This document shows, piece by piece, positions 45,719 through 54,238 of a DNA stretch of 64,000 nt. Each line of letters opens with the position of its first letter. Position 1 is the first letter of the stretch. Position numbers and translations under genes: made by a program. The stretch is taken from assembly GCF_900112365.1 (NCBI RefSeq), contig NZ_FOLQ01000001.1:1116001-1180000 (forward strand), written 5' to 3'. The stretch comes from Spirosoma endophyticum. Lineage in GTDB: Bacteria > Bacteroidota > Bacteroidia > Cytophagales > Spirosomataceae. A model generated the notes under the pieces. That model saw only the letters and a program-made list of their open reading frames with translations. It was not told where the DNA came from and made no database searches.

Positions 45719-46057
45719 ATGGATACGAAAGCATTTTATGATTACCATCTGGTGTTGCTGGCCAACAAGGATGCGAACGAACTGGTAGAACACGACTATC
45801 ACGACGACGCCGAAATGATTTTATTAGTTGCCGATGAGCCGATTCATATTAAAGGGAAAGAAGCACTGAAAAAGCAACTGGGTGACTACATCGAGTATAT
45901 CTACCGCGGCTTTATTTCGACGGAGAAACTGGCCACTACGGATGACAGTATTTTTCTGGAAGCGACGATCAATACAACAAGTGGTCCGGCGAAAGTGTAT
46001 GATGCCCTTTACCTGAAAGATGGGAAAATTCTTCGCCATTATTCGGGCTTAAAATAG
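45719..46057 (+). CDS. NTF2-like protein 4
   Basis: A 112-residue short NTF2-like protein: YHLVLLANKDANELVEHDYHDDAEM, KGKEALKKQLGDYIEYIYRGF and KVYDALYLKDGKILRHYSG. It is the smallest of the four copies and lies between the FAD-subunit-like and MBL genes. Confidence 0.78.
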   Translation: MDTKAFYDYHLVLLANKDANELVEHDYHDDAEMILLVADEPIHIKGKEALKKQLGDYIEYIYRGFISTEKLATTDDSIFLEATINTTSGPAKVYDALYLKDGKILRHYSGLK

Positions 46058-46101
46058 TAATTTACGCTTAGCTAACTTCCTCATCCTTAATCAGTACTGG
46101 T

Positions 46102-46947
46102 ATGAATCCAAGTTCATCGACGGCCAAAGCTACGATTACTAAAGTAGAAAAAGGACCGTATACGATCCACAGTTACCTTAGTCCGGAATGGGCCGAGATG
46201 GTTTGCTCACAGATCATTGAAACACCATCCTCCCTGGTAATTATTGATGTTCAATTACTAAAGGAACAGGCTCAGGCGGTCAGAGAATATGCCAACAGCC
46301 TCGGCAAGCCCATCAACAAAGTTATTATCAGCCACTGTCACCCCGACCACTGGGCTGGGCTGGAAGCGTTCACCGATGTACCCGTGTATGCCCTACCCGA
46401 AACGGTTCAGGAGATTACCGGTTACGGGCAGATCATGCTCGACAGCAAACAACCGCTCTTTGGTACGGCTGTTACCAGTACAGTCATTTGTCCACAACCT
46501 TTCGCCATCGAGCAGGAAGTAATCGACGGACTGGAACTAATCTACCATAAAAACTTCGGGACAGAAACCACGTTCTCGTTGATGATCGAACTGCCCCAAT
46601 TCAACATTCTAATTGCGCAGGATACCGTATACAATGGCGTCTATCCTTACATTGGCGATCATAATTACATTACCAACGACTATTTTTTCGACACGTGGGT
46701 CGCTACCCTTAATACACTTAAAACAGCCGGTTACGAGACGATCTTCCCAGGCCACGGTTTGCCCACAGATGCCAGTATCCTGGACACGATGATCGAATCG
46801 CTGACATTTGCCAAATCAGCCTTTGCTCAATCCGCCGATGGTGAGGAACTGAAACGCCGGATTATGGCCCAGTACCCTGACTATAAAGTGGTTGACATGC
46901 TCGACCTGTCGGCTTATATGCTTTACAACAACCCAATTGGCTACTAG
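46102..46947 (+). CDS. MBL-fold metallo-hydrolase
   Basis: A 281-residue metallo-beta-lactamase-fold enzyme. The metal ligands are in ISHCHPDHWAG (H78, H80, D82, H83); later elements include the FGTETTFSLMIE strand, IAQDTVYNG (Asp ligand) and the final FPGHGLPTD (His). Such enzymes hydrolyse esters, thioesters (glyoxalase II) or lactones. It is followed by DJ-1 protein 2 after 48 bases. Confidence 0.88.
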   Translation: MNPSSSTAKATITKVEKGPYTIHSYLSPEWAEMVCSQIIETPSSLVIIDVQLLKEQAQAVREYANSLGKPINKVIISHCHPDHWAGLEAFTDVPVYALPETVQEITGYGQIMLDSKQPLFGTAVTSTVICPQPFAIEQEVIDGLELIYHKNFGTETTFSLMIELPQFNILIAQDTVYNGVYPYIGDHNYITNDYFFDTWVATLNTLKTAGYETIFPGHGLPTDASILDTMIESLTFAKSAFAQSADGEELKRRIMAQYPDYKVVDMLDLSAYMLYNNPIGY

Positions 46948-46995
46948 TCTTCCAATCCAAAAACAACACATTTAATCATTATCTTTTTGCAAATC

Positions 46996-47754
46996 ATGAG
47001 CAAGAACGTATTAATACTAGCGTCTAATGTAGGGCTTTGGGGCGAAGAATTACAGGCCCCCTGGGATGCTCTTAAAAAAGCAGGATTCAATGTTACCTTA
47101 GCCACACCTAAAGGACTGACACCCCTTCCGCTGCAATTGAGCATGGACAAAGGTTTCGTAGACCCAATGCAGAATTACAATGTTAATCCGGCCGAAGTAG
47201 TCGATCGGATTAACGAAATTCTGGATACCGGTGAGTGGGATACGCCAATCAAAATTGAAGATGCGAAAATGGAGGATTACGATGCGCTGGTATTAGTCGG
47301 CGGACCGGGATCTCCACTCGATATCGTTGGGAATGCGTATGTGCATGATCTGTGCGTAAAAGCGTTCAATCAGGAAAAAGTGCTGGGTGCCCTGTGCTAT
47401 GCGGTGGGTGCGTTCGTCTGGGCGCGTGATGTTGATACGTTACACCGCCCGATCATTTATGGCAAAAAGATTGTAGCTCACCCCCGCGCCTGGGATTTTA
47501 CCGGCCCCCTCAATTACCCACTCGTTCGGACCACGCCCGAAAATGCTGGTACGGATCTGGTAACCCAGGGCTTTGTATTTCCGCTACAGGTAATTGTTGA
47601 AGATGCCGTTGGCCCAATGGGCAAGGTATATTCTGACCCAACCACCAACCGGGAGAAACCCCAGGTTATGTACGACCATCCATTCGTAACGGCCCTGTCG
47701 GTTGAATCGTCGATTGCATTTGGCGATAAAATGGTAGAGGCTCTATCGGCCTAG
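46996..47754 (+). CDS. DJ-1/PfpI superfamily protein 2
   Basis: The protein has 252 residues from the ATG at 46996 (MSKNVLILASNVGLWGEE); TTG at 46987 is a less likely start. The Cys nucleophile C134 is in GALCYAVGAF and the family Glu in WGEELQ. It shares with DJ-1 protein 1 the tail pattern (DAVGPMGKV, YDHPFVTALSVESS, FGDKMVEAL), so the two are diverged copies. Confidence 0.85.
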   Translation: MSKNVLILASNVGLWGEELQAPWDALKKAGFNVTLATPKGLTPLPLQLSMDKGFVDPMQNYNVNPAEVVDRINEILDTGEWDTPIKIEDAKMEDYDALVLVGGPGSPLDIVGNAYVHDLCVKAFNQEKVLGALCYAVGAFVWARDVDTLHRPIIYGKKIVAHPRAWDFTGPLNYPLVRTTPENAGTDLVTQGFVFPLQVIVEDAVGPMGKVYSDPTTNREKPQVMYDHPFVTALSVESSIAFGDKMVEALSA

Positions 47755-47811
47755 TTGACGGGTTTGTGAACAGCGTGCAGCAACCTGCTTAAATCTTTAG
47801 CTAATACCCCA

Positions 47812-48384
47812 ATGAAACTAAGTGGCAAAAAAATCGGAATACTTCTCGAAAGCGATTACTTCGAGAACGAGATTTTCTATTACAAGTACCGTTTCCCGGA
47901 GGAAGGTGCCGAACTCCATTTCCTGACCAGACTTTGGGGAAATGATCGTATTACGTTCCTTGGGCACGAATACCGGGCTCCGATGGAGTGTTCGGAAAGT
48001 TTCGAGAATATGACCGATGAGGAACTGCGAAGTTACTCGGCCATTATTGTACCGTCGGGGATGGTATCGGATCGGTTGCGGTATACGGAAGATGTTGAAA
48101 AAATTCCACCCGCCACCGAATTCCTGAAACGCGTATTCGCCGAAAAATCAGTCCTGAAAGGCATCATTTGCCACGGTCTATGGCTGGTAGCCCCCGCCAC
48201 GGAACTAGTAAAAGGCCGGCCATTAGTTTGCCACAATAATCTCATTGGCGATGCCAAAGCCTACGGCGCTATCTACACCAACCAGGACGTAGTAGTCGAC
48301 GGCGATCTGGTAACAGGCCGGTCGGGAGGACACGCCCATTTGTTTGCCAAAAAAATTATCGAGCTTTTATCCACGCCCAACTAA
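47812..48384 (+). CDS. DJ-1/PfpI superfamily protein 3 (PfpI/YhbO type)
   Basis: A 190-residue protein of the short PfpI type: IGILLESDYFENEIFYYKY (Glu), SAIIVPSGMVSDRLRY and nucleophile Cys120 with His121 in GIICHGLWLVAP, the Cys-His pair of PfpI peptidase/deglycases. The tail GRSGGHAHLFAKKIIELL is also typical. The next gene (VOC) starts one base after its stop. Confidence 0.85.
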   Translation: MKLSGKKIGILLESDYFENEIFYYKYRFPEEGAELHFLTRLWGNDRITFLGHEYRAPMECSESFENMTDEELRSYSAIIVPSGMVSDRLRYTEDVEKIPPATEFLKRVFAEKSVLKGIICHGLWLVAPATELVKGRPLVCHNNLIGDAKAYGAIYTNQDVVVDGDLVTGRSGGHAHLFAKKIIELLSTPN

Positions 48385-48385
48385 C

Positions 48386-48802
48386 ATGGCAGACCTGGTT
48401 TTTTCGCATATCGCGCTGTCCTGCAACGACATTGCCGTAACCGAGCAATTTTACACGACGCATTTTGGTTTCCAACGATCGCGGGCGATTCCACTCGGCG
48501 AAGGCAATGAAATTGTGTTTCTAAAAAACGGGCAGTCGGTTTATCTTGAACTGTTTAAGGCCGAAGGTAGCCGGCCCGAGGGCACACCCGAAGCGGTGGC
48601 TGACGGACCACATTACACAGGAGTCCGGCACATTGCCTTTCAGGTGACGGATGTCGACGCCACAATCAGTGCCATGGGCGATGCCGCCAATGCTACGTTG
48701 GGACCACTGGATTTCAGTGATTTTATTCCGGGCTGGAAAACCATCTGGGTGAAAGATCCTGATGGCAACATCGTGGAAATCAGCCAGGGCTACCACGACT
48801 AA
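48386..48802 (+). CDS. VOC family protein (glyoxalase I fold)
   Basis: The protein has 138 residues from the ATG at 48386. It has the two VOC repeats: VFSHIALSCNDIAVTEQFYTT with FGFQRSR and VYLELF (Glu ligand), then VRHIAFQVTDVDATI and KDPDGNIVEISQGYHD (Glu ligand). Metal ligands of a glyoxalase I-like site (His, Glu, His, Glu) are present. It follows the third DJ-1 gene by one base. Confidence 0.87.
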   Translation: MADLVFSHIALSCNDIAVTEQFYTTHFGFQRSRAIPLGEGNEIVFLKNGQSVYLELFKAEGSRPEGTPEAVADGPHYTGVRHIAFQVTDVDATISAMGDAANATLGPLDFSDFIPGWKTIWVKDPDGNIVEISQGYHD

Positions 48803-48859
48803 TATATTGACCACCTCCTCCTTCAAACCGATTTTACACCTTAAATCAAAATAGCATTC

Positions 48860-50758
48860 ATGGAAACCGATATTACAAGTGTTGCGCCGGGTGCCGATGG
48901 GCAATCTTCCGCCACGAAAACCGCCAACATGCGGATCGACTTCACCTTTTCCGATACCATTTCGGGCTACGTTGTTGAGTTTATTCCATCCGAAAAAGCA
49001 TTCATCCTTGAAACGTCGGACGGCCGTAAATTCAAAGCTTTTCTGATTGCATCTACCTATGCCCGCTCAGCCCGCAACCTGGACGAACCGTATCAGGACG
49101 CTACGGGTGTGATGTTCGAAATGCTTTCCCAAAAAGGCCAGTACATTCATGCCTATGGATCTTTCTATCCGGGTATCGACACCTCAGAACCTGTATTTGA
49201 AGTACAATGGATGATCTTCCCAGGGCACCATCCGCTGGAGTATCGGCATGAAGGGCAGGATTGGTGGATTCACCAGATCAGTTCCATCGCGTCGAGCTAC
49301 CTCAAGTGGCAGTTCAATTACCCTGAAGAGGAAATCGACTACAGTAAATATCGGACCATGCTGCACCTGGCCGGTGCAAAAAAAGGCGACTTTTTGCAGG
49401 AAACGGATACGATCTCCCGCATGATTTATGGTTTTGCTTCGGCCTACATGCTCACCGGCAACGATGCGTATCTGGAAGGTGCCGAAAAAGGAACCGAATA
49501 CCTGCGCGAGCATATGCGCTTCTTCGATCAGGATGCCGACCTCATTTACTGGTACCACGGGTTGAAACTGGATGGCGCGAAGGAAACCAAGCTGCTGACC
49601 TCAGAATTTGGCGATGACTATTATTCCATCCCGATGTATGAGCAAATCTATGCCCTGGCTGGACCTACCCAGACCTTCCGCATCACTGGCGACAAAAAGA
49701 TTCTGTTCGACATCGAGAAGACCATCGACCTCTTCGAGATGTATTACAAAGACAAAGAACAGGAAGGCTATTTCTCGCACATTGATCCCATCGGGCTCGA
49801 TCCACGCGATGAATCCCTGGCTCATAACCGCGCCCGTAAAAACTGGAACTCGGTTGGTGACCACGCGCCCGCGTACCTGATCAACCTGTACCTGGCTACG
49901 GGTGAGAAGAAATACGCCGACTTCCTTGAATATACCTTCGATACCATCACCAAGTATTTCCCTGATTACGACAACAGTCCGTTTGTGCAGGAGAAATTCA
50001 TGGAAGACTGGAGCAAAGACCAGACCTGGGGCTGGCAACAGAACCGGGCGGTTGTGGGGCACAACCTCAAAATTGCCTGGAACCTGATGCGCATGCAGTC
50101 GCTGACACCCAAGCAGGAATATCTGGACTTCGCCAAGAAAATCGCCGAACTCATGCCCGAAGCGGGTTCCGACCAGCAGCGCGGTGGCTGGTATGACGTA
50201 GTGGAACGAAAAACAATCCCCGGCAGCAAGCGTCACCAGTTTGTGTGGCACGATCGCAAAGCGTGGTGGCAGCAGGAACAGGCGATTCTTGCCTACATGA
50301 TACTGTATGGCATTTTAGACGACAAGGATTACGAAAAACAGGCGCGCGAAGCCGCTTCGTTCTACAACGCGTTCTTCCTCGATACCGACGACGGTGGTGT
50401 CTACTTCAACGTCTTCTCGAACGGGATGCCATATTTGATGGGCAACGAGCGCTTCAAAGGCAGCCACTCGATGAGTGCCTACCACAGCACCGAGTTGTGC
50501 TACCTGTCAACAGTATACACGAACCTGCTGATTACCAAAAAGCCGACGTATTTCTACTTCAAGCCGTACCCCGATTCGTTCAAGGATAATATCCTGTACG
50601 TATCCCCGGACATTCTGCCAAAAGGCAGCATATACATCAGCGAATGTTTCATTGACGATCAACCCTATACAGATTTCGATGCCCAGGCACTGACCGTAAA
50701 ACTGCCCGATACCGATAAGCAGGTGCGCGTGAAAGTACTGATCACTCCGGTAGAGTAA
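48860..50758 (+). CDS. N-acylglucosamine 2-epimerase-like (alpha/alpha)6-barrel protein
   Basis: A 632-residue protein. The N-terminal part (about 25-150) is beta-rich; the rest is an (alpha/alpha)6 barrel with AGE/cellobiose epimerase segments (HDRKAWWQQEQAILAYMIL, DGGVYFNVFSNG, FKGSHSMSAYHS with His). Helical repeats such as YGFASAYMLTGNDAYLEGA and LINLYLATGEKKYADFLEY support this. A sugar epimerase or hydrolase is possible; the GlgX-type gene two genes on makes a glucan link plausible. The start ATG is 57 bases after the VOC gene. Confidence 0.75.
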   Translation: METDITSVAPGADGQSSATKTANMRIDFTFSDTISGYVVEFIPSEKAFILETSDGRKFKAFLIASTYARSARNLDEPYQDATGVMFEMLSQKGQYIHAYGSFYPGIDTSEPVFEVQWMIFPGHHPLEYRHEGQDWWIHQISSIASSYLKWQFNYPEEEIDYSKYRTMLHLAGAKKGDFLQETDTISRMIYGFASAYMLTGNDAYLEGAEKGTEYLREHMRFFDQDADLIYWYHGLKLDGAKETKLLTSEFGDDYYSIPMYEQIYALAGPTQTFRITGDKKILFDIEKTIDLFEMYYKDKEQEGYFSHIDPIGLDPRDESLAHNRARKNWNSVGDHAPAYLINLYLATGEKKYADFLEYTFDTITKYFPDYDNSPFVQEKFMEDWSKDQTWGWQQNRAVVGHNLKIAWNLMRMQSLTPKQEYLDFAKKIAELMPEAGSDQQRGGWYDVVERKTIPGSKRHQFVWHDRKAWWQQEQAILAYMILYGILDDKDYEKQAREAASFYNAFFLDTDDGGVYFNVFSNGMPYLMGNERFKGSHSMSAYHSTELCYLSTVYTNLLITKKPTYFYFKPYPDSFKDNILYVSPDILPKGSIYISECFIDDQPYTDFDAQALTVKLPDTDKQVRVKVLITPVE

Positions 50759-50783
50759 TCTACCCAATTAACCCTATACAGGT

Positions 50784-51122
50784 ATGAACGTAACGTCCAG
50801 CACGGTTGACTCCATTATTGTTATTGAGGCATCCGGCAGTATTGATAGTAAAACTGCCCCTGAATTTGAGCGCACCGCCATGGCGGCCGTTCAGGGGCAG
50901 AAAGAAGTAATCATCGACTTAACGAACGTCGAATTCCTGTCGAGTGCCGGTCTGCGGGTTTTGCTGATGATCTATCGGCAGGTGAAAGCCAAAAGTGGAA
51001 AGGTGGTTCTGGTAGGCACGTCCGAAGAAATTCAGGACATTATGGCCAATACCGGATTTCTGTCCTTCTTCAGTACGGCCGACACTATGCAGGAAGGCAT
51101 CGACATTCTTAAAGCCGCTTAG
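50784..51122 (+). CDS. STAS domain protein (anti-sigma factor antagonist type) 1
   Basis: A 112-residue single STAS domain of the SpoIIAA/RsbV family: VIEASGSIDSKTAPEFER, VIIDLTNVEFLSSAGLRVLL (SSAGL, serines 53-54, the phosphorylation loop) and GFLSFFSTADTMQEGI. It would bind the RsbW-like ATPase (53769) and be switched by Ser phosphorylation. It stops two bases before the GlgX-type gene. Confidence 0.9.
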   Translation: MNVTSSTVDSIIVIEASGSIDSKTAPEFERTAMAAVQGQKEVIIDLTNVEFLSSAGLRVLLMIYRQVKAKSGKVVLVGTSEEIQDIMANTGFLSFFSTADTMQEGIDILKAA

Positions 51123-51124
51123 TC

Positions 51125-53245
51125 ATGACCGAATCGAACAGGATTGATTATTACCCGACACACGAGCACGAGGGTATTAAATTCCGTCGGGGACATTCGC
51201 TGCCATTCGGGGCAACGATGGTTGCCAATGGCGTGAATTTCAGCATTTTTTCCAGTGCGGCTACGGCTTGTACCCTGGTTTTGTTTGAACGGGGCGCCGA
51301 TCAGCCATTTGCCGAAATTCCGTTTCCCGATGAATTTCGCATCGGGAACGTATACAGCATGACGGTGTTTGAGCTGGATTACGAACGGCTCGAATACGGT
51401 TATCGGATGGATGGCCCGTTCGATCCCGGTCAGGGATACCGGTTCGACAAATCAGTAATTCTCAGCGATCCCTATGCCAAAGTCATTGGCGGTCGGGATA
51501 CGTGGCTGGCCAAACCGAACTGGGATAATGTATACCCCTATCGGTCCCGGTTGGCTTTCGAAGATTTCGACTGGGAAAATGACCACCCGCTCGAAACACC
51601 GGCGGAGGATTTGATCGTCTACGAGATGCACGTTCGGGGCTTCACCCAACACCCATCGTCAGGCGTTAAGAATCCCGGTACGTTCAGCGCCATTCGGGCG
51701 AAGATTCCGTACCTGAAAGAGCTGGGCATCAACTGCATCGAACTACTCCCGATCTACGAATTCGACGAGTGGGAAAACAGCCGTCCAAGCCCGACAACGG
51801 GCGAAGTGCTGGTTAATTTCTGGGGCTACAGCACGGTGAATTTCTTCTCGCCCAAAGCGGGCTATGCCGCCACCGGCAAGTTCGGCATGCAGGTCGATGA
51901 ACTGAAAACGCTCATTAAGGAACTCCACAAAAACGGCATTGAGGTGATGCTGGACGTAGTGTTCAACCACACCGCCGAAGGCGATCAGCGTGGACACACA
52001 ATCTCGTTCCGGGGCATTGACAACAAGACGTATTACATGCTGACGCCGGAGGGCTACTATTTCAATTTCTCCGGTACCGGCAATACGTTGAATTGCAATA
52101 ACCCAGTGGTACGTAACATGGTGCTCGACTGTCTGCGCTACTGGGCGGCCGATTACCACATTGATGGGTTCCGGTTCGACCTGGCCTCTATTCTGGGCCG
52201 GTCGGCCGATGGCACTCCGCTGAGCAATCCGCCTTTGCTGGAATCGCTGGCCTACGACCCTATTCTGGCCAAGTGCAAACTGGTTGCCGAAGCCTGGGAT
52301 GCGGGCGGTCTGTATCAGGTCGGTTCGTTTCCCGCCTATGGCCGCTGGGCTGAGTGGAACGGGAAATACCGTGACACGATGCGTAAGTTCCTCAAAGGAG
52401 ACCCCGGACTGGTTAGCGAGATGATTCAGCGACTCATCGGTTCGCCGGATATGTACAGCCAGCGTGGGCCAACCGCCAGCATCAATTTCATTACGTGCCA
52501 CGATGGGTTCACGTTGTACGACATGTTTGCGTATAACAACAAGCACAACGAAGCAAACGGCGAAAACAACAACGACGGCGCCAACGACAATAACTCCTGG
52601 AACTGTGGCTGGGAAGGCGAAACGGACGATCCGGATATCAACTTTCTGCGGCACAAACAGCTCAAAAATGCGCTTACCTTATTGATGGTCAGCCAGGGAG
52701 TGCCCATGATTTTGATGGGCGACGAAGTGGGGCGCACCCAGAAGGGAAACAACAATACGTACTGTCAGGACAACGAACTGAACTGGCTGGACTGGTCTGC
52801 GAAAGAAACCAACGCCGACATTTTCAACTTTGCCCGGCGCATCATCCGGTTCCGGCATGATCACCCCGTATTGCGTAGCCCCGTCCATTTTCGGTACTGG
52901 GATTACGTCGGCAGCGGCTACCCCGACATCAGTTTCCACGGCACCAAAGCCTGGAGCGTCGATCAATCGGCATCCAGCCGGGCGTTTGCCTTCCTGCTCG
53001 ATGGCGATCATGCCAAAGAAGGGATCGTTAAAGACGTCATGGTCTATGTGGCTGTAAACATGTACTGGGAAGGACTCCATTTCGAATTACCTGGCTTGCC
53101 AGCTGAGAAAAAATGGTACCTGGTTAGTAATACGGACGTACCTGCTCCGAACGATAGCTTCGATGGTGGGAAGGAACCGCTGCTCGAAAATCAGCATGAA
53201 TTTCTGGTCGGCGCCCGTAGTACGGTGGTGCTGATTGGTAAGTAA
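51125..53245 (+). CDS. glgX: Glycogen debranching enzyme, GlgX type
   Basis: A 706-residue isoamylase-type GH13 enzyme. The N-terminal CBM48 is seen in FGATMVANGVNFSIFSSAA; the catalytic barrel has DVVFNHTAEG, GFRFDLASILGR (nucleophile Asp), LVAEAWDAGG (acid Glu) and ITCHDGFTLYD (Asp, transition-state His-Asp). It cleaves alpha-1,6 branches of glycogen or similar glucans. It is odd to find it between two STAS genes; it starts two bases after the first STAS gene and 33 bases lie between its stop and the second. Confidence 0.95.
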   Translation: MTESNRIDYYPTHEHEGIKFRRGHSLPFGATMVANGVNFSIFSSAATACTLVLFERGADQPFAEIPFPDEFRIGNVYSMTVFELDYERLEYGYRMDGPFDPGQGYRFDKSVILSDPYAKVIGGRDTWLAKPNWDNVYPYRSRLAFEDFDWENDHPLETPAEDLIVYEMHVRGFTQHPSSGVKNPGTFSAIRAKIPYLKELGINCIELLPIYEFDEWENSRPSPTTGEVLVNFWGYSTVNFFSPKAGYAATGKFGMQVDELKTLIKELHKNGIEVMLDVVFNHTAEGDQRGHTISFRGIDNKTYYMLTPEGYYFNFSGTGNTLNCNNPVVRNMVLDCLRYWAADYHIDGFRFDLASILGRSADGTPLSNPPLLESLAYDPILAKCKLVAEAWDAGGLYQVGSFPAYGRWAEWNGKYRDTMRKFLKGDPGLVSEMIQRLIGSPDMYSQRGPTASINFITCHDGFTLYDMFAYNNKHNEANGENNNDGANDNNSWNCGWEGETDDPDINFLRHKQLKNALTLLMVSQGVPMILMGDEVGRTQKGNNNTYCQDNELNWLDWSAKETNADIFNFARRIIRFRHDHPVLRSPVHFRYWDYVGSGYPDISFHGTKAWSVDQSASSRAFAFLLDGDHAKEGIVKDVMVYVAVNMYWEGLHFELPGLPAEKKWYLVSNTDVPAPNDSFDGGKEPLLENQHEFLVGARSTVVLIGK

Positions 53246-53278
53246 CCCAAAAATTTCACGTTAAAAACAAGCCTTACA

Positions 53279-53593
53279 ATGAGTTTTCACATACTCTCAG
53301 AAGCCAAAAAAATTGCCAAGATCACGTTGGTGGGCGAAATCGATTCGCTGTCGGCCCGTGAGTTTCAGAAGGAAATTGAGAAACTGGCAACCGGATCGCC
53401 GGATGAGCTGATTCTCTACGTTGAGAACCTCACCTTTATTTCGTCGGCCGGACTGCGCGTCCTGATTTTCGCCAAGCAGAAAATGGGTACCAACTTGGCT
53501 ATCTACATCGTGAAGCCCCAGGAATCGGTTCTGGAAACGCTCGAGAAAACGGGCCTTCAGCACAGCGTCAATATCGTGGATCAGTACCTTTAA
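53279..53593 (+). CDS. STAS domain protein 2
   Basis: A 104-residue STAS domain: ITLVGEIDSLSAREFQKEI, then VENLTFISSAGLRVLIFA (serines 55-56) and VKPQESVLETLEKTGLQHS. It is similar to but not a copy of the first STAS protein. It ends directly at a hairpin (53594), the end of the long transcript. Confidence 0.9.
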   Translation: MSFHILSEAKKIAKITLVGEIDSLSAREFQKEIEKLATGSPDELILYVENLTFISSAGLRVLIFAKQKMGTNLAIYIVKPQESVLETLEKTGLQHSVNIVDQYL

Positions 53594-53616
53594 GGCCGAA
53601 TCCTCTGGGTTCGGCC
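53594..53616. terminator. Short hairpin directly after the second STAS gene
   Basis: Arms GGCCGAA and TTCGGCC around a 9-base loop start at the first base after the stop codon. There is no T run, so it may be a weak terminator or RNA stem. Confidence 0.45.
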
Positions 53617-53618
53617 CG

Positions 53619-53727
53619 GTGGGAGCGTATTCGCCTGGCTGTGGCACAGTTAAAGAACGGTACTGATAAGTAAACTTCACTGCTTCGGCAGTAAACCTAG
53701 CCACAGTTAAAGCGAATTAGCTCCCAC
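53619..53727. repeat. Composite inverted repeat with direct repeats upstream of the RsbW-like gene
   Basis: Arms GTGGGAGC and GCTCCCAC (53619-53626 with 53720-53727) continue inward in two further paired blocks (ATTCGC; CTGTGG). Inside is an 11-base direct repeat CACAGTTAAAG at 53645 and 53702. The ACAGTTAAA words resemble LytTR half-sites but are 57 bp apart, not 21, so a LytTR role is not claimed. Confidence 0.6.
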
Positions 53728-53768
53728 TGCAGTAATCCGGGTTAGTATCCATTTTCAATCCTACTACG

Positions 53769-54194
53769 ATGGAACGCAAAACGTTTCCGGGTACCCTCGA
53801 TTCGCTCGAGGGTATCCGGCAGGAGGTAAAAGAAGAGTCGCAGCGGGTTGGATTGTCTAAAAAAGCGACATACAACCTCCTATTGGCCATTGATGAAATC
53901 GCAACCAACATCATCATGCACGGCTATGAAGAAAATGACAAGTCGGGCGTGATTGACCTGCAGATCGACCACCGGGACAATCAGATTGAGGTAACTCTGG
54001 AAGACGACGCCCCCCCGTTCGATCCATTACAGCATACATTACCCACGGAAGAATTCTTCAACAAACCGCTTGAAGAACGACCTATTGGAGGTATGGGCAT
54101 TCATTTGACTATCAATGCCGTTGATAAATTTCGTTACGAATTCGCGAACCAGCGCAATCGAAATATTTTCGTTGTCAAGGTTGGGGACGCATAA
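53769..54194 (+). CDS. RsbW-like anti-sigma/serine-kinase ATPase
   Basis: A 141-residue HATPase_c_2 protein: N box LLAIDEIATNIIMHGY, EDDAPPFDPL and GGMGIHLTINAVD. It is like the serine kinase of partner-switching systems and would phosphorylate the STAS proteins upstream. No sigma factor gene is near, so the output protein is unknown. It is preceded by the composite repeat and followed by the nSTAND-WD40 gene after 44 bases. Confidence 0.9.
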   Translation: MERKTFPGTLDSLEGIRQEVKEESQRVGLSKKATYNLLLAIDEIATNIIMHGYEENDKSGVIDLQIDHRDNQIEVTLEDDAPPFDPLQHTLPTEEFFNKPLEERPIGGMGIHLTINAVDKFRYEFANQRNRNIFVVKVGDA

Positions 54195-54238
54195 TACCAG
54201 CGGGTTGTGACTTTGAGAAAACGATTCGGGAGGACGCT

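Noticed and set aside
51743..52654. 303-codon minus-strand frame
   Set aside because: Antisense to the GlgX-type gene with all catalytic motifs on the plus strand.
53645..53712. CACAGTTAAAG direct repeats as LytTR site
   Set aside because: The spacing is 57 bp rather than 21, and no TAnnTTTG box follows at the proper distance.
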